Positions 25,044-33,495 of a DNA stretch of 33,869 bases are shown piece after piece. Position numbers and translations under genes: made by a program. The notes under the pieces are model-generated. The model worked only from the letters and a program-made list of their open reading frames with translations, ran no database searches and was not told where the DNA came from. Numbering within the stretch: the first letter of the stretch is position 1; the number at the start of each line of letters is the position of its first letter. The stretch covers positions 1-33,869 of the forward strand of contig VCMI01000058.1 of NCBI GenBank assembly GCA_006222135.1. The letters run 5' to 3'. The stretch is from Thiomicrorhabdus sp. GTDB taxonomy: Bacteria > Pseudomonadota > Gammaproteobacteria > Thiomicrospirales > Thiomicrospiraceae.

Positions 25044-25788
25044 ATGCGCATCTCACGTCTGTATTTAGAAGGCAGCTATCAAGCAAATCAAACGATTGCT
25101 TTGCCCAAGGAACAGGCGCATTATGCGTTAACGGTGTTACGCCTTAAGAACGACTATGTGATTGAAGCCTTCAATGGTCAAGGGCTACTCGCAACGGGTA
25201 AACTAATCGTTACCAGTCGACGTACAGCCGACTTCCAAATCGAATCCGTAGAGCAATCTAATAACGAATCACCTTTGAATACCGTCTTAGTACAAGGTAT
25301 TTCTAAAGGGGATCGAATGGATACCTCCATACAAAAAGCCGTTGAACTCGGCGTGACGGCGATTCAACCTATTTTCACGGAACGCTGTGATGTCAAGCTG
25401 GAAGCGGATAAGTTAGAAAAGCGCCGTAACCAGTGGCAAGCCATTGTTATTAAATGCCTGTGAGCAAAGTGGTCGCACAGTTGTTCCTGAAATGCGGCCT
25501 ATTCAAAGCTACCAGGCCTGGTTGGTTACACAAAACCTGGACCAACCATGCTTTGGTTTGGTATTGGATCCTTATGCTGAACAGAGCTTAAAAACCGTGA
25601 CGGCACCTGCTGAAAAAACACCCATTCAACTACTGATTGGCCCTGAAGGTGGCTTGACCGAAACAGAAGTCCAGCAGGCGACACAAATAGGGCTAACCCC
25701 GATACAACTTGGTCCTAGAGTACTGCGAACTGAAACCGCCGGCCCTGCCGTTTTAGCGATATTACAAACGCTCTGGGGTGATCTGTAA
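25044..25788 (+). CDS. rsmE: 16S rRNA m3U1498 methyltransferase RsmE, frameshifted in this sequence
   Basis: RsmE is a SPOUT (trefoil-knot) enzyme that methylates U1498 of 16S rRNA. The first part begins MRISRLYLEGSYQ and runs to KRRNQWQAIVI, then hits TGA at 25461-25463. The next frame continues NACEQSGRTVVPEM and contains the knot motifs IGPEGGLTETEV and LGPRVLRTETAGPAVL. Removing one A from the AAA at 25452-25454 joins them as AIVINACEQSGRT, giving 247 residues, the normal length. This is a one-base insertion in a homopolymer, probably an error in the sequence. The second part contains a copy of the iterated palindrome (25511-25522). Confidence 0.93.
25511..25522. repeat. Iterated palindrome, copy 5 (in rsmE)
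   Basis: Exact ACCAGGCCTGGT inside rsmE, encoding part of Y-Q-A-W-L. Confidence 0.8.
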
Positions 25789-25906
25789 TCGTTACAAAGT
25801 CCATAAATAATCAAGGTGATTACGGGTGCAAAGTGAGCCGTCTGAACAGGCGTCGTAACTTAGATCTCTCTAAATAAGAATCACTCTCAAAAAGTTAAAA
25901 TACAGT

Positions 25907-25912
25907 TATAAT
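25907..25912 (+). promoter_or_regulatory. Possible -10 element of gshA
   Basis: A perfect TATAAT lies 60 bases before the gshA ATG in a 183-base spacer after rsmE. The -35 position is weak (TCTCAA with 16-base spacing). Confidence 0.4.
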
Positions 25913-25971
25913 AGTCCAACTATAAAAACCCAGCGACCCTAAATCGCACAATCTTCATAAGAGATTCGCCA

Positions 25972-27282
25972 ATGCCTTCAACACATCAAGTCCCGCATCT
26001 ACAAACTGCTCTAAAAGGCCCTTTACTCAAGTTGGAAAAACATCTCCTAGACCATCGAGCAGAGATTGAATGTTGGTTTCGTAAGCAATTTAAAAACACC
26101 CCCGCGCCCTTCTATTGCTCTGTCGACTTAAGAAATGCTGGCTATAAATTAGCGCCCGTGGATACGAATCTCTTTCCTGCAGGCTTTAATAATCTACACC
26201 CTGACTTACGCTCATTAGCAGTGCATGCGGCACAAACGGCGGTGACACAGGTTTGCCCGGTGGCCGATGGCGTCTTAATCATTCCAGAAAGCCACACCCG
26301 TAATATGTTCTATCTTGAAAACCTATTCACGCTGCAAACCATTTTAGAAAGTGCCGGTTACGAAGTCCATATTGGTTCACTTATTCCAGATTTAGACGCC
26401 CCCTTATTGGTTGAGTTGCCTTCAGGTAGCACCCTGACGTTAAAACCGTTAATTCGCAAAGGCGAACGTGTCGGAGTGGATGATTTCTTTCCTTGTGCCG
26501 TCCTATTGAACAACGATCTGTCCGGTGGTCGACCAGAAATCTTAGAAGGCATTGAGCAGATATTACTGCCACCGATGGACTTGGGCTGGACGAATCGCTA
26601 CAAAACACAACATTTTGACCACTACTCTGATGTGACTGAATCCTTTGCGAAAATTATCGATATTGACCAGTGGTTAATCAACCCGACCTCAATCTCGTGT
26701 GGTCCGATTAACTTTAAAGAACGCACTGGGTTTGAAAATCTAGCGGACACGGTTAATCGAGTCTTAGATGAAACTAAGACGTACTACGAAACCCATCAGA
26801 TTGACTGCAAACCGTTTGTCATTGTGAAGTCCGACAGCGGTACCTACGGAATGGCGATCATGTCTGTTAGCAGTGCAGATGACATCCTTAACCTAAATCG
26901 TAAACAACGTAACAAGATGGCCTCCGTTAAAGAAGGACTGCAAGTCGAACAGATGCTGGTTCAAGAAGGTGTTTATACCTACGAGACGGTTGAGGGAGCC
27001 GTTGCAGAGCCCGTTGTCTATATGATCGGTAGCCAGGTGATTGGCGGCTTTTACCGTATCCATACCGATAAAACGTCCACGGACAACCTGAACTCGCCAG
27101 GCATGCATTTTGAGCCACTCTCTTTTGAAGAGTCGTGCGCTATGCCCGATGATAATCAGAACCCTGATGCCAGTCCTAACCGTTTTTATGCTTACGGAGT
27201 CATCGCGCGCTTGGCGTTATTGGCGGCGGCACGTGAAATCGCCGTTGCAAAAGATGCTCTGACCGACTTAAATGATATTTAA
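25972..27282 (+). CDS. gshA: Glutamate-cysteine ligase, Acidithiobacillus ferrooxidans type, 436 residues
   Basis: This enzyme joins glutamate and cysteine, the first step of glutathione synthesis. I recognise the family defined on A. ferrooxidans (TIGR02049-type), distinct from the E. coli and plant/alpha-proteobacterial ligases. Recognisable parts are the start PHLQTALKGPLLKLEKHLL, RNAGYKLAPVDTNLFPAGFNNL, VLLNNDLSGGRPEIL, VIVKSDSGTYGMAIMSV, VEGAVAEPVVYMIG and VIGGFYRIHTD. gshB follows 97 bases later, after a 10-bp hairpin, which supports the pathway. Family identity is from recall. Confidence 0.9.
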   Translation: MPSTHQVPHLQTALKGPLLKLEKHLLDHRAEIECWFRKQFKNTPAPFYCSVDLRNAGYKLAPVDTNLFPAGFNNLHPDLRSLAVHAAQTAVTQVCPVADGVLIIPESHTRNMFYLENLFTLQTILESAGYEVHIGSLIPDLDAPLLVELPSGSTLTLKPLIRKGERVGVDDFFPCAVLLNNDLSGGRPEILEGIEQILLPPMDLGWTNRYKTQHFDHYSDVTESFAKIIDIDQWLINPTSISCGPINFKERTGFENLADTVNRVLDETKTYYETHQIDCKPFVIVKSDSGTYGMAIMSVSSADDILNLNRKQRNKMASVKEGLQVEQMLVQEGVYTYETVEGAVAEPVVYMIGSQVIGGFYRIHTDKTSTDNLNSPGMHFEPLSFEESCAMPDDNQNPDASPNRFYAYGVIARLALLAAAREIAVAKDALTDLNDI

Positions 27283-27320
27283 ATTACGTCGATTAATTTG
27301 TTAAGTTCATCTGTCGATCA

Positions 27321-27342
27321 CTTGAAGACTCTAGTCTTCAAG
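27321..27342 (+). terminator. Hairpin between gshA and gshB
   Basis: CTTGAAGACT and AGTCTTCAAG form a perfect 10-bp stem with a minimal loop, 38 bases after the gshA stop. The bases after it are C-rich with a short TTT, so it may be a weak terminator or an mRNA processing or stability element. Confidence 0.5.
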
Positions 27343-27379
27343 CGCCCCCTTTAATCGTGATAAAAAGGAAACCAAAATA

Positions 27380-28339
27380 ATGCTTAAAGTTGGCATAGTA
27401 ATGGATCCCATCGAAAACATTAAACCCTACAAAGACAGTTCGTTTGCGATGCTTTTAGAAGCCCAGCGACGTGGTCATGAGTTGGTTTACATGCAACCTG
27501 AAGATCTTTATCTGAAGAATGGCCAGGCCTGGTCAATCGCCAGCGATCTCAAAGTTTGGGACAGACCTAAAACGGAGCAATACTTTGGTTTCGGTGGCAG
27601 TCATGAGATCCAACTCAATACTTTAGATATTATCCTGATTCGCCAAGATCCCCCTTTTACCAATGACTATCTCTATAGCACGCATATGTTAGAGCTGGCT
27701 GAAGCGGAAGGTGTTTTGGTAGTGAATAAACCACAGAGCCTTCGTGATGCGAATGAAAAATTGTTTGCCAGCTGGTTCCCGCAATGTATTCCGCCCACGG
27801 TCGTCACGGCCAATACGGATAAATTGCGTGCCTTTATCAGTGACCATCAAGATACGATCCTTAAGCCATTGGATGCCATGGGCGGAGCCTCTATCTTTAG
27901 AGTTAAACATGATGATCCGAATATCAGTGTCATTATTGAAACCATGACCGACCATGGCAAGCACCACATTATGGCGCAGACCTACTTACCTGAGATTAAA
28001 GCCGGTGATAAACGTATTTTGCTAATTAATGGCGAGCCACTTGATTACACCTTAGCGCGCATTCCAGCCGAAGGGGAAACCCGAGGTAATATCGCAGCAG
28101 GCGGAACAGGTGTAGGTATGCCGATCACTGATCGAGAGCGTTGGTTATGTGAACAGATTAAACCGACGCTGAAAGCCAAAGGATTGTATTTTGTTGGCTT
28201 GGATGTCATAGGGGATTACATCACTGAGATCAATGTCACCAGTCCAACCTGCATTCGTGAACTTGATACACAATTTAATTTGAATATTGCAGGCACCTTG
28301 TTTGATAGCTTAGAAGCCCAGCTTAAATTACAAGAGTAA
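27380..28339 (+). CDS. gshB: Glutathione synthetase GshB, 319 residues
   Basis: GshB adds glycine to gamma-glutamylcysteine using ATP to complete glutathione. It is an ATP-grasp enzyme of the proteobacterial type: KVGIVMDPIENIKPYKDSSF at the start, QDPPFTNDYLYSTHMLE, VNKPQSLRDANEKLF, LKPLDAMGGASIFR, RILLINGEPLDYTLAR, the glycine-rich GNIAAGGTGVGMPIT loop and FVGLDVIGDYITEINVTSPT. Length matches E. coli (316). ATG 27380 has AAGGA upstream. A palindrome core lies at 27523-27532. Confidence 0.97.
   Translation: MLKVGIVMDPIENIKPYKDSSFAMLLEAQRRGHELVYMQPEDLYLKNGQAWSIASDLKVWDRPKTEQYFGFGGSHEIQLNTLDIILIRQDPPFTNDYLYSTHMLELAEAEGVLVVNKPQSLRDANEKLFASWFPQCIPPTVVTANTDKLRAFISDHQDTILKPLDAMGGASIFRVKHDDPNISVIIETMTDHGKHHIMAQTYLPEIKAGDKRILLINGEPLDYTLARIPAEGETRGNIAAGGTGVGMPITDRERWLCEQIKPTLKAKGLYFVGLDVIGDYITEINVTSPTCIRELDTQFNLNIAGTLFDSLEAQLKLQE
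27523..27532. repeat. Iterated palindrome core, copy 6 (in gshB)
   Basis: Exact CCAGGCCTGG inside gshB, encoding part of G-Q-A-W-S, flanked by GG on the left and TC on the right. Confidence 0.75.
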
Positions 28340-28395
28340 ACCCCAAAACTAGCATCCATAAAGCAGAGTTGTTAATTTTAGTTTTCATTGGGTTT
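28338..28395 (+). terminator. Imperfect hairpin after gshB
   Basis: AAACCC (28338-28343, overlapping the stop codon) pairs with GGGTTT (28390-28395), and AAAACTA (28345-28351) with TAGTTTT (28379-28385), around a long loop. The tail is CCACATTG rather than a T tract, so termination is uncertain. Confidence 0.35.
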
Positions 28396-28403
28396 CCACA
28401 TTG

Positions 28404-28415
28404 ACCAGGCCTGGT
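28404..28415. repeat. Iterated palindrome, copy 7 (intergenic)
   Basis: Exact ACCAGGCCTGGT in the spacer between gshB and apbE, just beyond the imperfect hairpin. Confidence 0.8.
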
Positions 28416-28489
28416 AGGTTATTTAATTTTCTGATACCGGGTCATTACAACAGGCTATATTAAGCCTTTTCGTAACACCGTTATCTTAG

Positions 28490-29530
28490 ATGAGTCCTAT
28501 GCCAATTCATAAACGCCCCCAAACTCGACACCTACTCCCATGGATTCTTAGCTTCGGCATTTTACTACTATCAGGCTGTTCAAGCCAAAACACGCCCCCC
28601 ACTAAAGCGACCATTGTGGTTTTTGGTACCTTAGTTGACATTACCCTGTATCACCCTGATGTCAAACAAGCTGAAGCGGCCATTCAGCAAGTTGAAACTG
28701 AATTTTTACGCTTTCACAAAGAGTGGCATGCTTGGGAAAAGGGCGGCATTATTGGAAAAATAAACAAAGCCATCGCCCATTCCCAGCCTATTAACGTCCC
28801 TTTGAGCGTTAAAGAGTTTATTATCAAGTCGCAAAATTTAACCAGAACAAGTCAGAAATTGTTCGATCCCGGTATCGGTAAGCTAATTGAGCTTTGGGGA
28901 TTTCATCAGGAAACTTGGTCTGGGCCGCCGCCTTCGGAAGAGGTTATTCAACATTGGTTAGTCCAACGCCCTTCTCTACTAGATATCTATTTTGATGGAT
29001 TAACCCTCTATAGCAAGAATGACCAAGTGCAATTAGACTTTGGCGGCAATGCCAAAGGACTTGCCATCGATATGGCATTAGATATTATTGCCAAAGACGG
29101 CATCCACAGCGCTGTCGTCAATATTGGTGGCGATATGAAAACCCTAGGCTTGAAAAATGGCCAGCCCTGGTCAGTCGGCATTCAAGACCCTAGTAACCCT
29201 TCAAACGTAAAAGTCGCTATTCAACTTAATGCGAATGAAAGCATTGTCACTTCTGGCACTTATCAGCGTTATTTCGAATGGCAAGGCCAACACTATTCTC
29301 ATATTATTAACCCTAATACTGGCTACCCTGCCCAAGGCTTTACTTCCGTCACTGTATTAAATAAAGATGCGACCACCGCAGATGCCGCCGCGACCGCTTT
29401 ACTGATTGCGGGTCCAGACAACTGGTTGAAGATTGTCAAAAGCATGGGATTAACCTCTGTTTTATGCATCGATAACCAGGGTAAAGTCCTACAAACAAAA
29501 GCCATGGCAAAACGCTCGGAACTGTTATAA
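28490..29530 (+). CDS. apbE: FAD:protein FMN transferase ApbE, lipoprotein form, 346 residues
   Basis: ApbE attaches FMN covalently to Thr or Ser of exported or membrane flavoproteins such as Nqr/Rnf subunits. The N-terminus has a basic stretch, the hydrophobic segment LLPWILSFGILLLSGC with lipobox LSGC, then a polar linker, so it is probably anchored on the periplasmic side. Family motifs are VVFGTLVDITLYH, KLFDPGIGKLIELWGF, LDFGGNAKGLAIDMAL, VVNIGGDMKTLG, SHIINPNTGYPAQG and the metal-binding TTADAAATALLIAG. Two ATGs, at 28490 and 28499, are both weak starts. Its usual Nqr/Rnf neighbours are absent; algH starts eight bases after its stop. Confidence 0.95.
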   Translation: MSPMPIHKRPQTRHLLPWILSFGILLLSGCSSQNTPPTKATIVVFGTLVDITLYHPDVKQAEAAIQQVETEFLRFHKEWHAWEKGGIIGKINKAIAHSQPINVPLSVKEFIIKSQNLTRTSQKLFDPGIGKLIELWGFHQETWSGPPPSEEVIQHWLVQRPSLLDIYFDGLTLYSKNDQVQLDFGGNAKGLAIDMALDIIAKDGIHSAVVNIGGDMKTLGLKNGQPWSVGIQDPSNPSNVKVAIQLNANESIVTSGTYQRYFEWQGQHYSHIINPNTGYPAQGFTSVTVLNKDATTADAAATALLIAGPDNWLKIVKSMGLTSVLCIDNQGKVLQTKAMAKRSELL

Positions 29531-29538
29531 TTTTCGCT

Positions 29539-30105
29539 ATGAAACAATTGCCCTCTTTTGAACATAACTTCCTGATCGCCATGCCGTCTTTAGACGACAG
29601 TTGGTTTGAAAAAACGGTGATTTATATGGTGGAAGACAATGACTACGGTTCAATGGGACTGGTCATTAATATCCCCCATAAATTAACCGTGCACGACCTA
29701 CTCACTCACTTTGACTTCCCCACGCACCCTGACAGTCTTTTTTTAGAAGAGACCGTATTGCAAGGTGGACCTGTAGATATGGAACGTGGATTTATTCTGC
29801 ATCACCCCGCGGGCCATTGGAAAAGTTCGATGACTTTGCCTGACGACTTGGCCATGACGGTCTCGGATGATCTCATTGAGGCGCTGAGCAAGAATGATAA
29901 CCCTGAACAATTTCAAATTTGCCTAGGCTTCGCTGGCTGGAAACCCGGCCAACTGGCCGAAGAGCTGAAAAGTAATAGTTGGCTGACAATCCCTTACAAT
30001 GAATCTCTATTGTTTGACACGTCCATCGAAGATAAGTGGGAAGTCGCATTAAGCACGTTAGGGATCTCCCCTGAATTTTTAACCTTGGAGGCTGGACATG
30101 CCTAA
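29539..30105 (+). CDS. algH: YqgE/AlgH family protein, 188 residues
   Basis: A conserved cytoplasmic protein of unresolved function; in Pseudomonas the name AlgH comes from a link to alginate regulation. Family signatures are NFLIAMPSLDDSWFEKTVIYM, GSMGLVINIP, VLQGGPVDMERGFILH and FAGWKPGQLAEELKSNSWL. Length is typical. The start ATG 29539 is eight bases after apbE and lacks a clear ribosome-binding site, so it may rely on coupling. It overlaps ruvX by eight bases. The order algH-ruvX-pyrR-pyrB-pyrC' matches Pseudomonas. Confidence 0.96.
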   Translation: MKQLPSFEHNFLIAMPSLDDSWFEKTVIYMVEDNDYGSMGLVINIPHKLTVHDLLTHFDFPTHPDSLFLEETVLQGGPVDMERGFILHHPAGHWKSSMTLPDDLAMTVSDDLIEALSKNDNPEQFQICLGFAGWKPGQLAEELKSNSWLTIPYNESLLFDTSIEDKWEVALSTLGISPEFLTLEAGHA

Positions 30106-30556
30106 TCAAAACAGCAACAAGCCATCATCAAAAACGAAATCGACTACAATTTCAGGGGTTGTACTGGGCTTTGATTTTGGACTGCGCCGTATAGGGGTGG
30201 CCGCCGGCCAAACCATCACTCAAACAGCAACTCCAGAAGCCATCGTTAAAAGCCGAGACGGTAAACCGGACTGGGAACATATTAGTAAGCTGTTTGAAAG
30301 CTGGAAACCCGTTGCTATAGTCGTCGGATTACCGATGCGTTTAGATGGCACAGAACAAGCCTTGACTCAACCCGCTCGTAAGTTTGGTCAACGTTTAAGT
30401 GGCCGTTATCACTGCCCCGTTTTTTATATGGAAGAACAGCTTAGTTCAATTGAAGCTGAAAGTCGAAATCTCAAACAAACTCATATCGATGACCATGCGG
30501 CACAAATTATTTTAGAAAACTGGCTAGAAGCGAATATCACTCAAAACGTTATTTAA
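30098..30556 (+). CDS. ruvX: RNase H-like pre-16S rRNA processing nuclease RuvX/YqgF, 152 residues
   Basis: YqgF proteins are RNase H-fold nucleases implicated in 5' maturation of 16S rRNA and once proposed as Holliday-junction resolvases. The catalytic start GFDFGLRRIGVA carries the first Asp, followed by AIVVGLPMRLDGTEQ, the EEQLSSIEAE segment with the acidic residue and a late IDDHAAQIILENWL with the final Asp. The first 15 residues are a polar Ser/Lys-rich extension. GGAGG precedes ATG 30098, and the gene overlaps algH by eight bases. Confidence 0.96.
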   Translation: MPNQNSNKPSSKTKSTTISGVVLGFDFGLRRIGVAAGQTITQTATPEAIVKSRDGKPDWEHISKLFESWKPVAIVVGLPMRLDGTEQALTQPARKFGQRLSGRYHCPVFYMEEQLSSIEAESRNLKQTHIDDHAAQIILENWLEANITQNVI

Positions 30557-30628
30557 GGTAGCTTTGTTTTATTTAAAACTTTACATTCAAACGCCCACAT
30601 GACAGCACTTACATTAACTGGAAAAAAT

Positions 30629-31141
30629 ATGACTGAACTCGACATTGATGTTTCATCCCTGCTTGAAAACATATGTGAACAATTACAAAGTCGGGCTATT
30701 TTCAGCCAGTCTCCGAAAATGATTGGTATTCGTACCGGTGGTGAGTGGGTCGCCCAAAAACTGCACGAAAAACTCGCCCTAGCAGACTCTTTGGGTGTCA
30801 TCGACATCTCGTTTTATCGTGATGACTTCTCCAAAATCGGTCTGAATCCAACCACCCAAGCCTCAGATATTCCATGGGAAATCGATAACCAACATATTAT
30901 TCTAGTTGATGATGTTCTCTATACGGGGCGCACCACTCGCGCCGCCTTGAATGAAATATTTGATTATGGACGCCCTGCGAGTGTCACTTTAGTCGCTTTA
31001 TTGGATCGAAAAGGGTGTCGTGAACTGCCTTTTCAGGCCGACGTCATCGGCATGTCTCTAGAGTGTAGCCAAACCATCAAGGTCACAGGTCCAGAACCAT
31101 TAGTTGTCACCATTCTAGATAAGCAGGAGGAGATCGCATGA
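30629..31141 (+). CDS. pyrR: Bifunctional pyr operon regulator / uracil phosphoribosyltransferase PyrR, 170 residues
   Basis: PyrR senses uridine nucleotides and regulates pyr genes; many members also have uracil phosphoribosyltransferase activity. The PRPP-binding loop is [18 protein letters not shown], preceded by [15 protein letters not shown] and [12 protein letters not shown], and followed by [15 protein letters not shown] prefer ATG 30629 (MTELDIDV) because GGA lies seven bases before it and the resulting length matches pseudomonad PyrR. An in-frame ATG at 30599 adds ten residues without a ribosome-binding site. Its stop overlaps the pyrB start (ATGA), showing translational coupling. 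Confidence 0.93.
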   Translation: MTELDIDVSSLLENICEQLQSRAIFSQSPKMIGIRTGGEWVAQKLHEKLALADSLGVIDISFYRDDFSKIGLNPTTQASDIPWEIDNQHIILVDDVLYTGRTTRAALNEIFDYGRPASVTLVALLDRKGCRELPFQADVIGMSLECSQTIKVTGPEPLVVTILDKQEEIA

Positions 31142-32202
31142 GCAATTTGACAGGCCCGAATATCCAACTCAATGAATTAGGTCAACTCCATCACTTCCTG
31201 ACGATTGAAGGTCTAAAACAGCATCACTTGGTCGAAATATTAGATACAGCTGAATCCTTTATCAATCCGAAGACCCGAGAGATCAAACAAGTACCGATTC
31301 TGCGTGGAAAAACCATTATGAATCTCTTTTTTGAGCCAAGTACTCGAACCCGTACCACCTTTGAAATCGCTGAAAAACGTCTCTCGGCGCAAGTCGAAAG
31401 CTTGGATATTCAAACCTCTGCCGCTAAAAAAGGGGAATCTCTGCTCGATACGCTGTGGAACTTACAAGCGATGCAGACCGATATGTTTGTGATTCGTCAT
31501 GCGCAAAGTGGTGCGGCACAGTTTTTTTCGCAACACGTCGCCCCGCATGTGCATGTTTTAAATGCGGGTGATGGTCAACACGCCCACCCCACGCAAGCGA
31601 TGCTCGATATGTTTACCATTCGTAAACACAAAGGCAGCATCTATGATTTGAAAGTTGCGATTGTCGGTGATGTGTTACACAGCCGAGTAGTACGCTCACA
31701 GATTCAAGCCTTGAGTATTTTAGAAGCGCGTGAAATTCGCGTGGTTGGCCCTAAAACACTCATGCCAGAAAGTCCTGATGCCATGGGCATCCATATCTAT
31801 CACGATATGGAAGAAGGCATTAAGGATGTCGATGTCATTATTATGGTGCGCCTACAAAATGAACGTATGACCAGCGCGTTGATTCCCAGTGAAAAAGAGT
31901 TCTTTAAACTTTATGGACTGACGAAAGAACGTCTTGCACTGGCAAAACCCGATGCCATTGTTATGCATCCTGGGCCAATCAATCGAGGGGTTGAAATTTC
32001 CTCTGCGGTTGCGGATGGCCCCCAATCCGTCATTCTAGAACAGGTCACCTACGGCATTGCGGTGCGCATGGCGGTTATGTCCATTATTATGAGCAATGCC
32101 GCTCAATTGAAACAGCATCATGCCGAACAAGAAGCTGCGCAAGCTTCGCTTAATTTAGACGACCCGTTAACCCTTGATGCAATCGTGGAGGCAAACTCGT
32201 GA
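31138..32202 (+). CDS. pyrB: Aspartate carbamoyltransferase catalytic subunit PyrB, 354 residues
   Basis: PyrB condenses carbamoyl phosphate and aspartate in pyrimidine synthesis. The carbamoyl-phosphate loop [13 protein letters not shown] is present, with [11 protein letters not shown], the substrate motif [38 protein letters not shown] and the late [12 protein letters not shown]. It is longer than E. coli PyrB (311), with about 20 extra residues in front and a polar tail, as in pseudomonad enzymes that pair with PyrC'. A strong AGGAGGAGA precedes ATG 31138, which overlaps pyrR by four bases; its stop overlaps the GTG of pyrC by four. Confidence 0.97.
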   Translation: MSNLTGPNIQLNELGQLHHFLTIEGLKQHHLVEILDTAESFINPKTREIKQVPILRGKTIMNLFFEPSTRTRTTFEIAEKRLSAQVESLDIQTSAAKKGESLLDTLWNLQAMQTDMFVIRHAQSGAAQFFSQHVAPHVHVLNAGDGQHAHPTQAMLDMFTIRKHKGSIYDLKVAIVGDVLHSRVVRSQIQALSILEAREIRVVGPKTLMPESPDAMGIHIYHDMEEGIKDVDVIIMVRLQNERMTSALIPSEKEFFKLYGLTKERLALAKPDAIVMHPGPINRGVEISSAVADGPQSVILEQVTYGIAVRMAVMSIIMSNAAQLKQHHAEQEAAQASLNLDDPLTLDAIVEANS

Positions 32203-33485
32203 AATTAGCCATTCAAAACGGACGCATTATTGATCCAAGCCAAAACCTTGATCAAGTCACCAATTTATATCTCTCTCGTGGCCGCATTGTCGGCATGGGA
32301 GATCAAGCACCAGAAGGTTTTACAGCCGACCAAGAGATTGATGCCAGCGGTAAATGGATCCTACCAGGCCTGGTCGATTTACAGGCGCGTTTAGGCGAAC
32401 CTGGCAGTAACTTTGCAGGCAGTATCGCCTCTGAAACCAAAGCGGCCGTGGCCGGCGGTATTACCAGCGTCTGCTGTCCACCTGATACCTCTCCAGTAAA
32501 TGACTCACAAGCGGTCACAGAATTAATACAACGTCGCGCACGCCAGGCTTCTACGGCATTTGTTATGCCCATTGGCGCTTTGACGATTGATTTAAAAGGC
32601 GAACGCCTCAGTGGCATTTACTCCTTAAAGCAGGCAGGCTGCGTAGCGTTAAGCCAGGCGAACACCCCTATTCGCAGTGCTCTAACGTTAAAAAATGCTT
32701 TGGAATATACGTCTACCCTAGACATGGTGGTCATGTTACGTTGTGAAGACCAGCAACTTAAAAACAGTGGGGTTGCGCACAGCGGCCCTGTTAGTTCACG
32801 CTTAGGACTGCCCGAAATTCCGCCTTCAGCAGAAACCACGGCTCTTGCACGCGATTTAATTCTGGTGGAAGAAGCTGGCGTTCATGCTCACTTTTCACAA
32901 CTCTCTTGCGCACGTTCGGTCGAGATGATTGCCGACGCTAAAAAACGCGGATTACCCATCACTTGTGATGTGGCTATCCACCAACTGCACCTCTCTGAAA
33001 TGGATGTTCTTGGCTTTAACAGCCTATTTCACGTCTCCCCGCCTTTACGCAGCATGCGAGACAAACAGGCGTTGTTAATGGGATTAAAGTCTGGCGTCAT
33101 TGATGCTGTGGTGAGTGACCACACGCCATTGCAAAAAGATGAAAAACTGCTGCCCTTTGGTGAAAGCATGCCGGGTATTAGTGGTTTAGAAACCTTACTG
33201 CCTCTGTTACTGAAATTGGTGCAAGAGAATGAGCTCGATCTACTGACGGCCATCCGCTCTGTCACACAAAACCCTGCAAAAATCCTGGGAGTACAAAGAG
33301 GTTCGCTAGAAATTAACCACCCCGCTGACTTATGTATTATAAATCCTGAGGGAGTTTGGACTTTAAAAGCAGACGAAATGCTCAGTGAAGGTCAGAATAC
33401 GCCTTTCCAAGGCTGGGAGTTTATCGGGCAGGTAGAGCAAACCTTCTTCCAAGGTCGTTCAGTTTATCGCAATAATCAAGCATAA
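32199..33485 (+). CDS. pyrC: Dihydroorotase-like protein PyrC', probably inactive, 428 residues
   Basis: The fold is class I dihydroorotase ([74 protein letters not shown]), but metal ligands are missing. The HxH of active enzymes is Q62-A-R64, and the usual DHAPH is DHTPL. In Pseudomonas such a PyrC' has no activity and forms a dodecamer with PyrB; the same role is inferred here. A true dihydroorotase should be encoded elsewhere. Translation starts at GTG 32199, with GGAGG upstream and a four-base overlap with pyrB. Confidence 0.95.
   Translation: MKLAIQNGRIIDPSQNLDQVTNLYLSRGRIVGMGDQAPEGFTADQEIDASGKWILPGLVDLQARLGEPGSNFAGSIASETKAAVAGGITSVCCPPDTSPVNDSQAVTELIQRRARQASTAFVMPIGALTIDLKGERLSGIYSLKQAGCVALSQANTPIRSALTLKNALEYTSTLDMVVMLRCEDQQLKNSGVAHSGPVSSRLGLPEIPPSAETTALARDLILVEEAGVHAHFSQLSCARSVEMIADAKKRGLPITCDVAIHQLHLSEMDVLGFNSLFHVSPPLRSMRDKQALLMGLKSGVIDAVVSDHTPLQKDEKLLPFGESMPGISGLETLLPLLLKLVQENELDLLTAIRSVTQNPAKILGVQRGSLEINHPADLCIINPEGVWTLKADEMLSEGQNTPFQGWEFIGQVEQTFFQGRSVYRNNQA
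32363..32374. repeat. Iterated palindrome, copy 8 (in pyrC')
   Basis: Exact ACCAGGCCTGGT inside pyrC', encoding P-G-L-V of the PGLVD motif. Here the repeat coincides with conserved codons. Confidence 0.8.
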
Positions 33486-33495
33486 AGCCCCTAGA

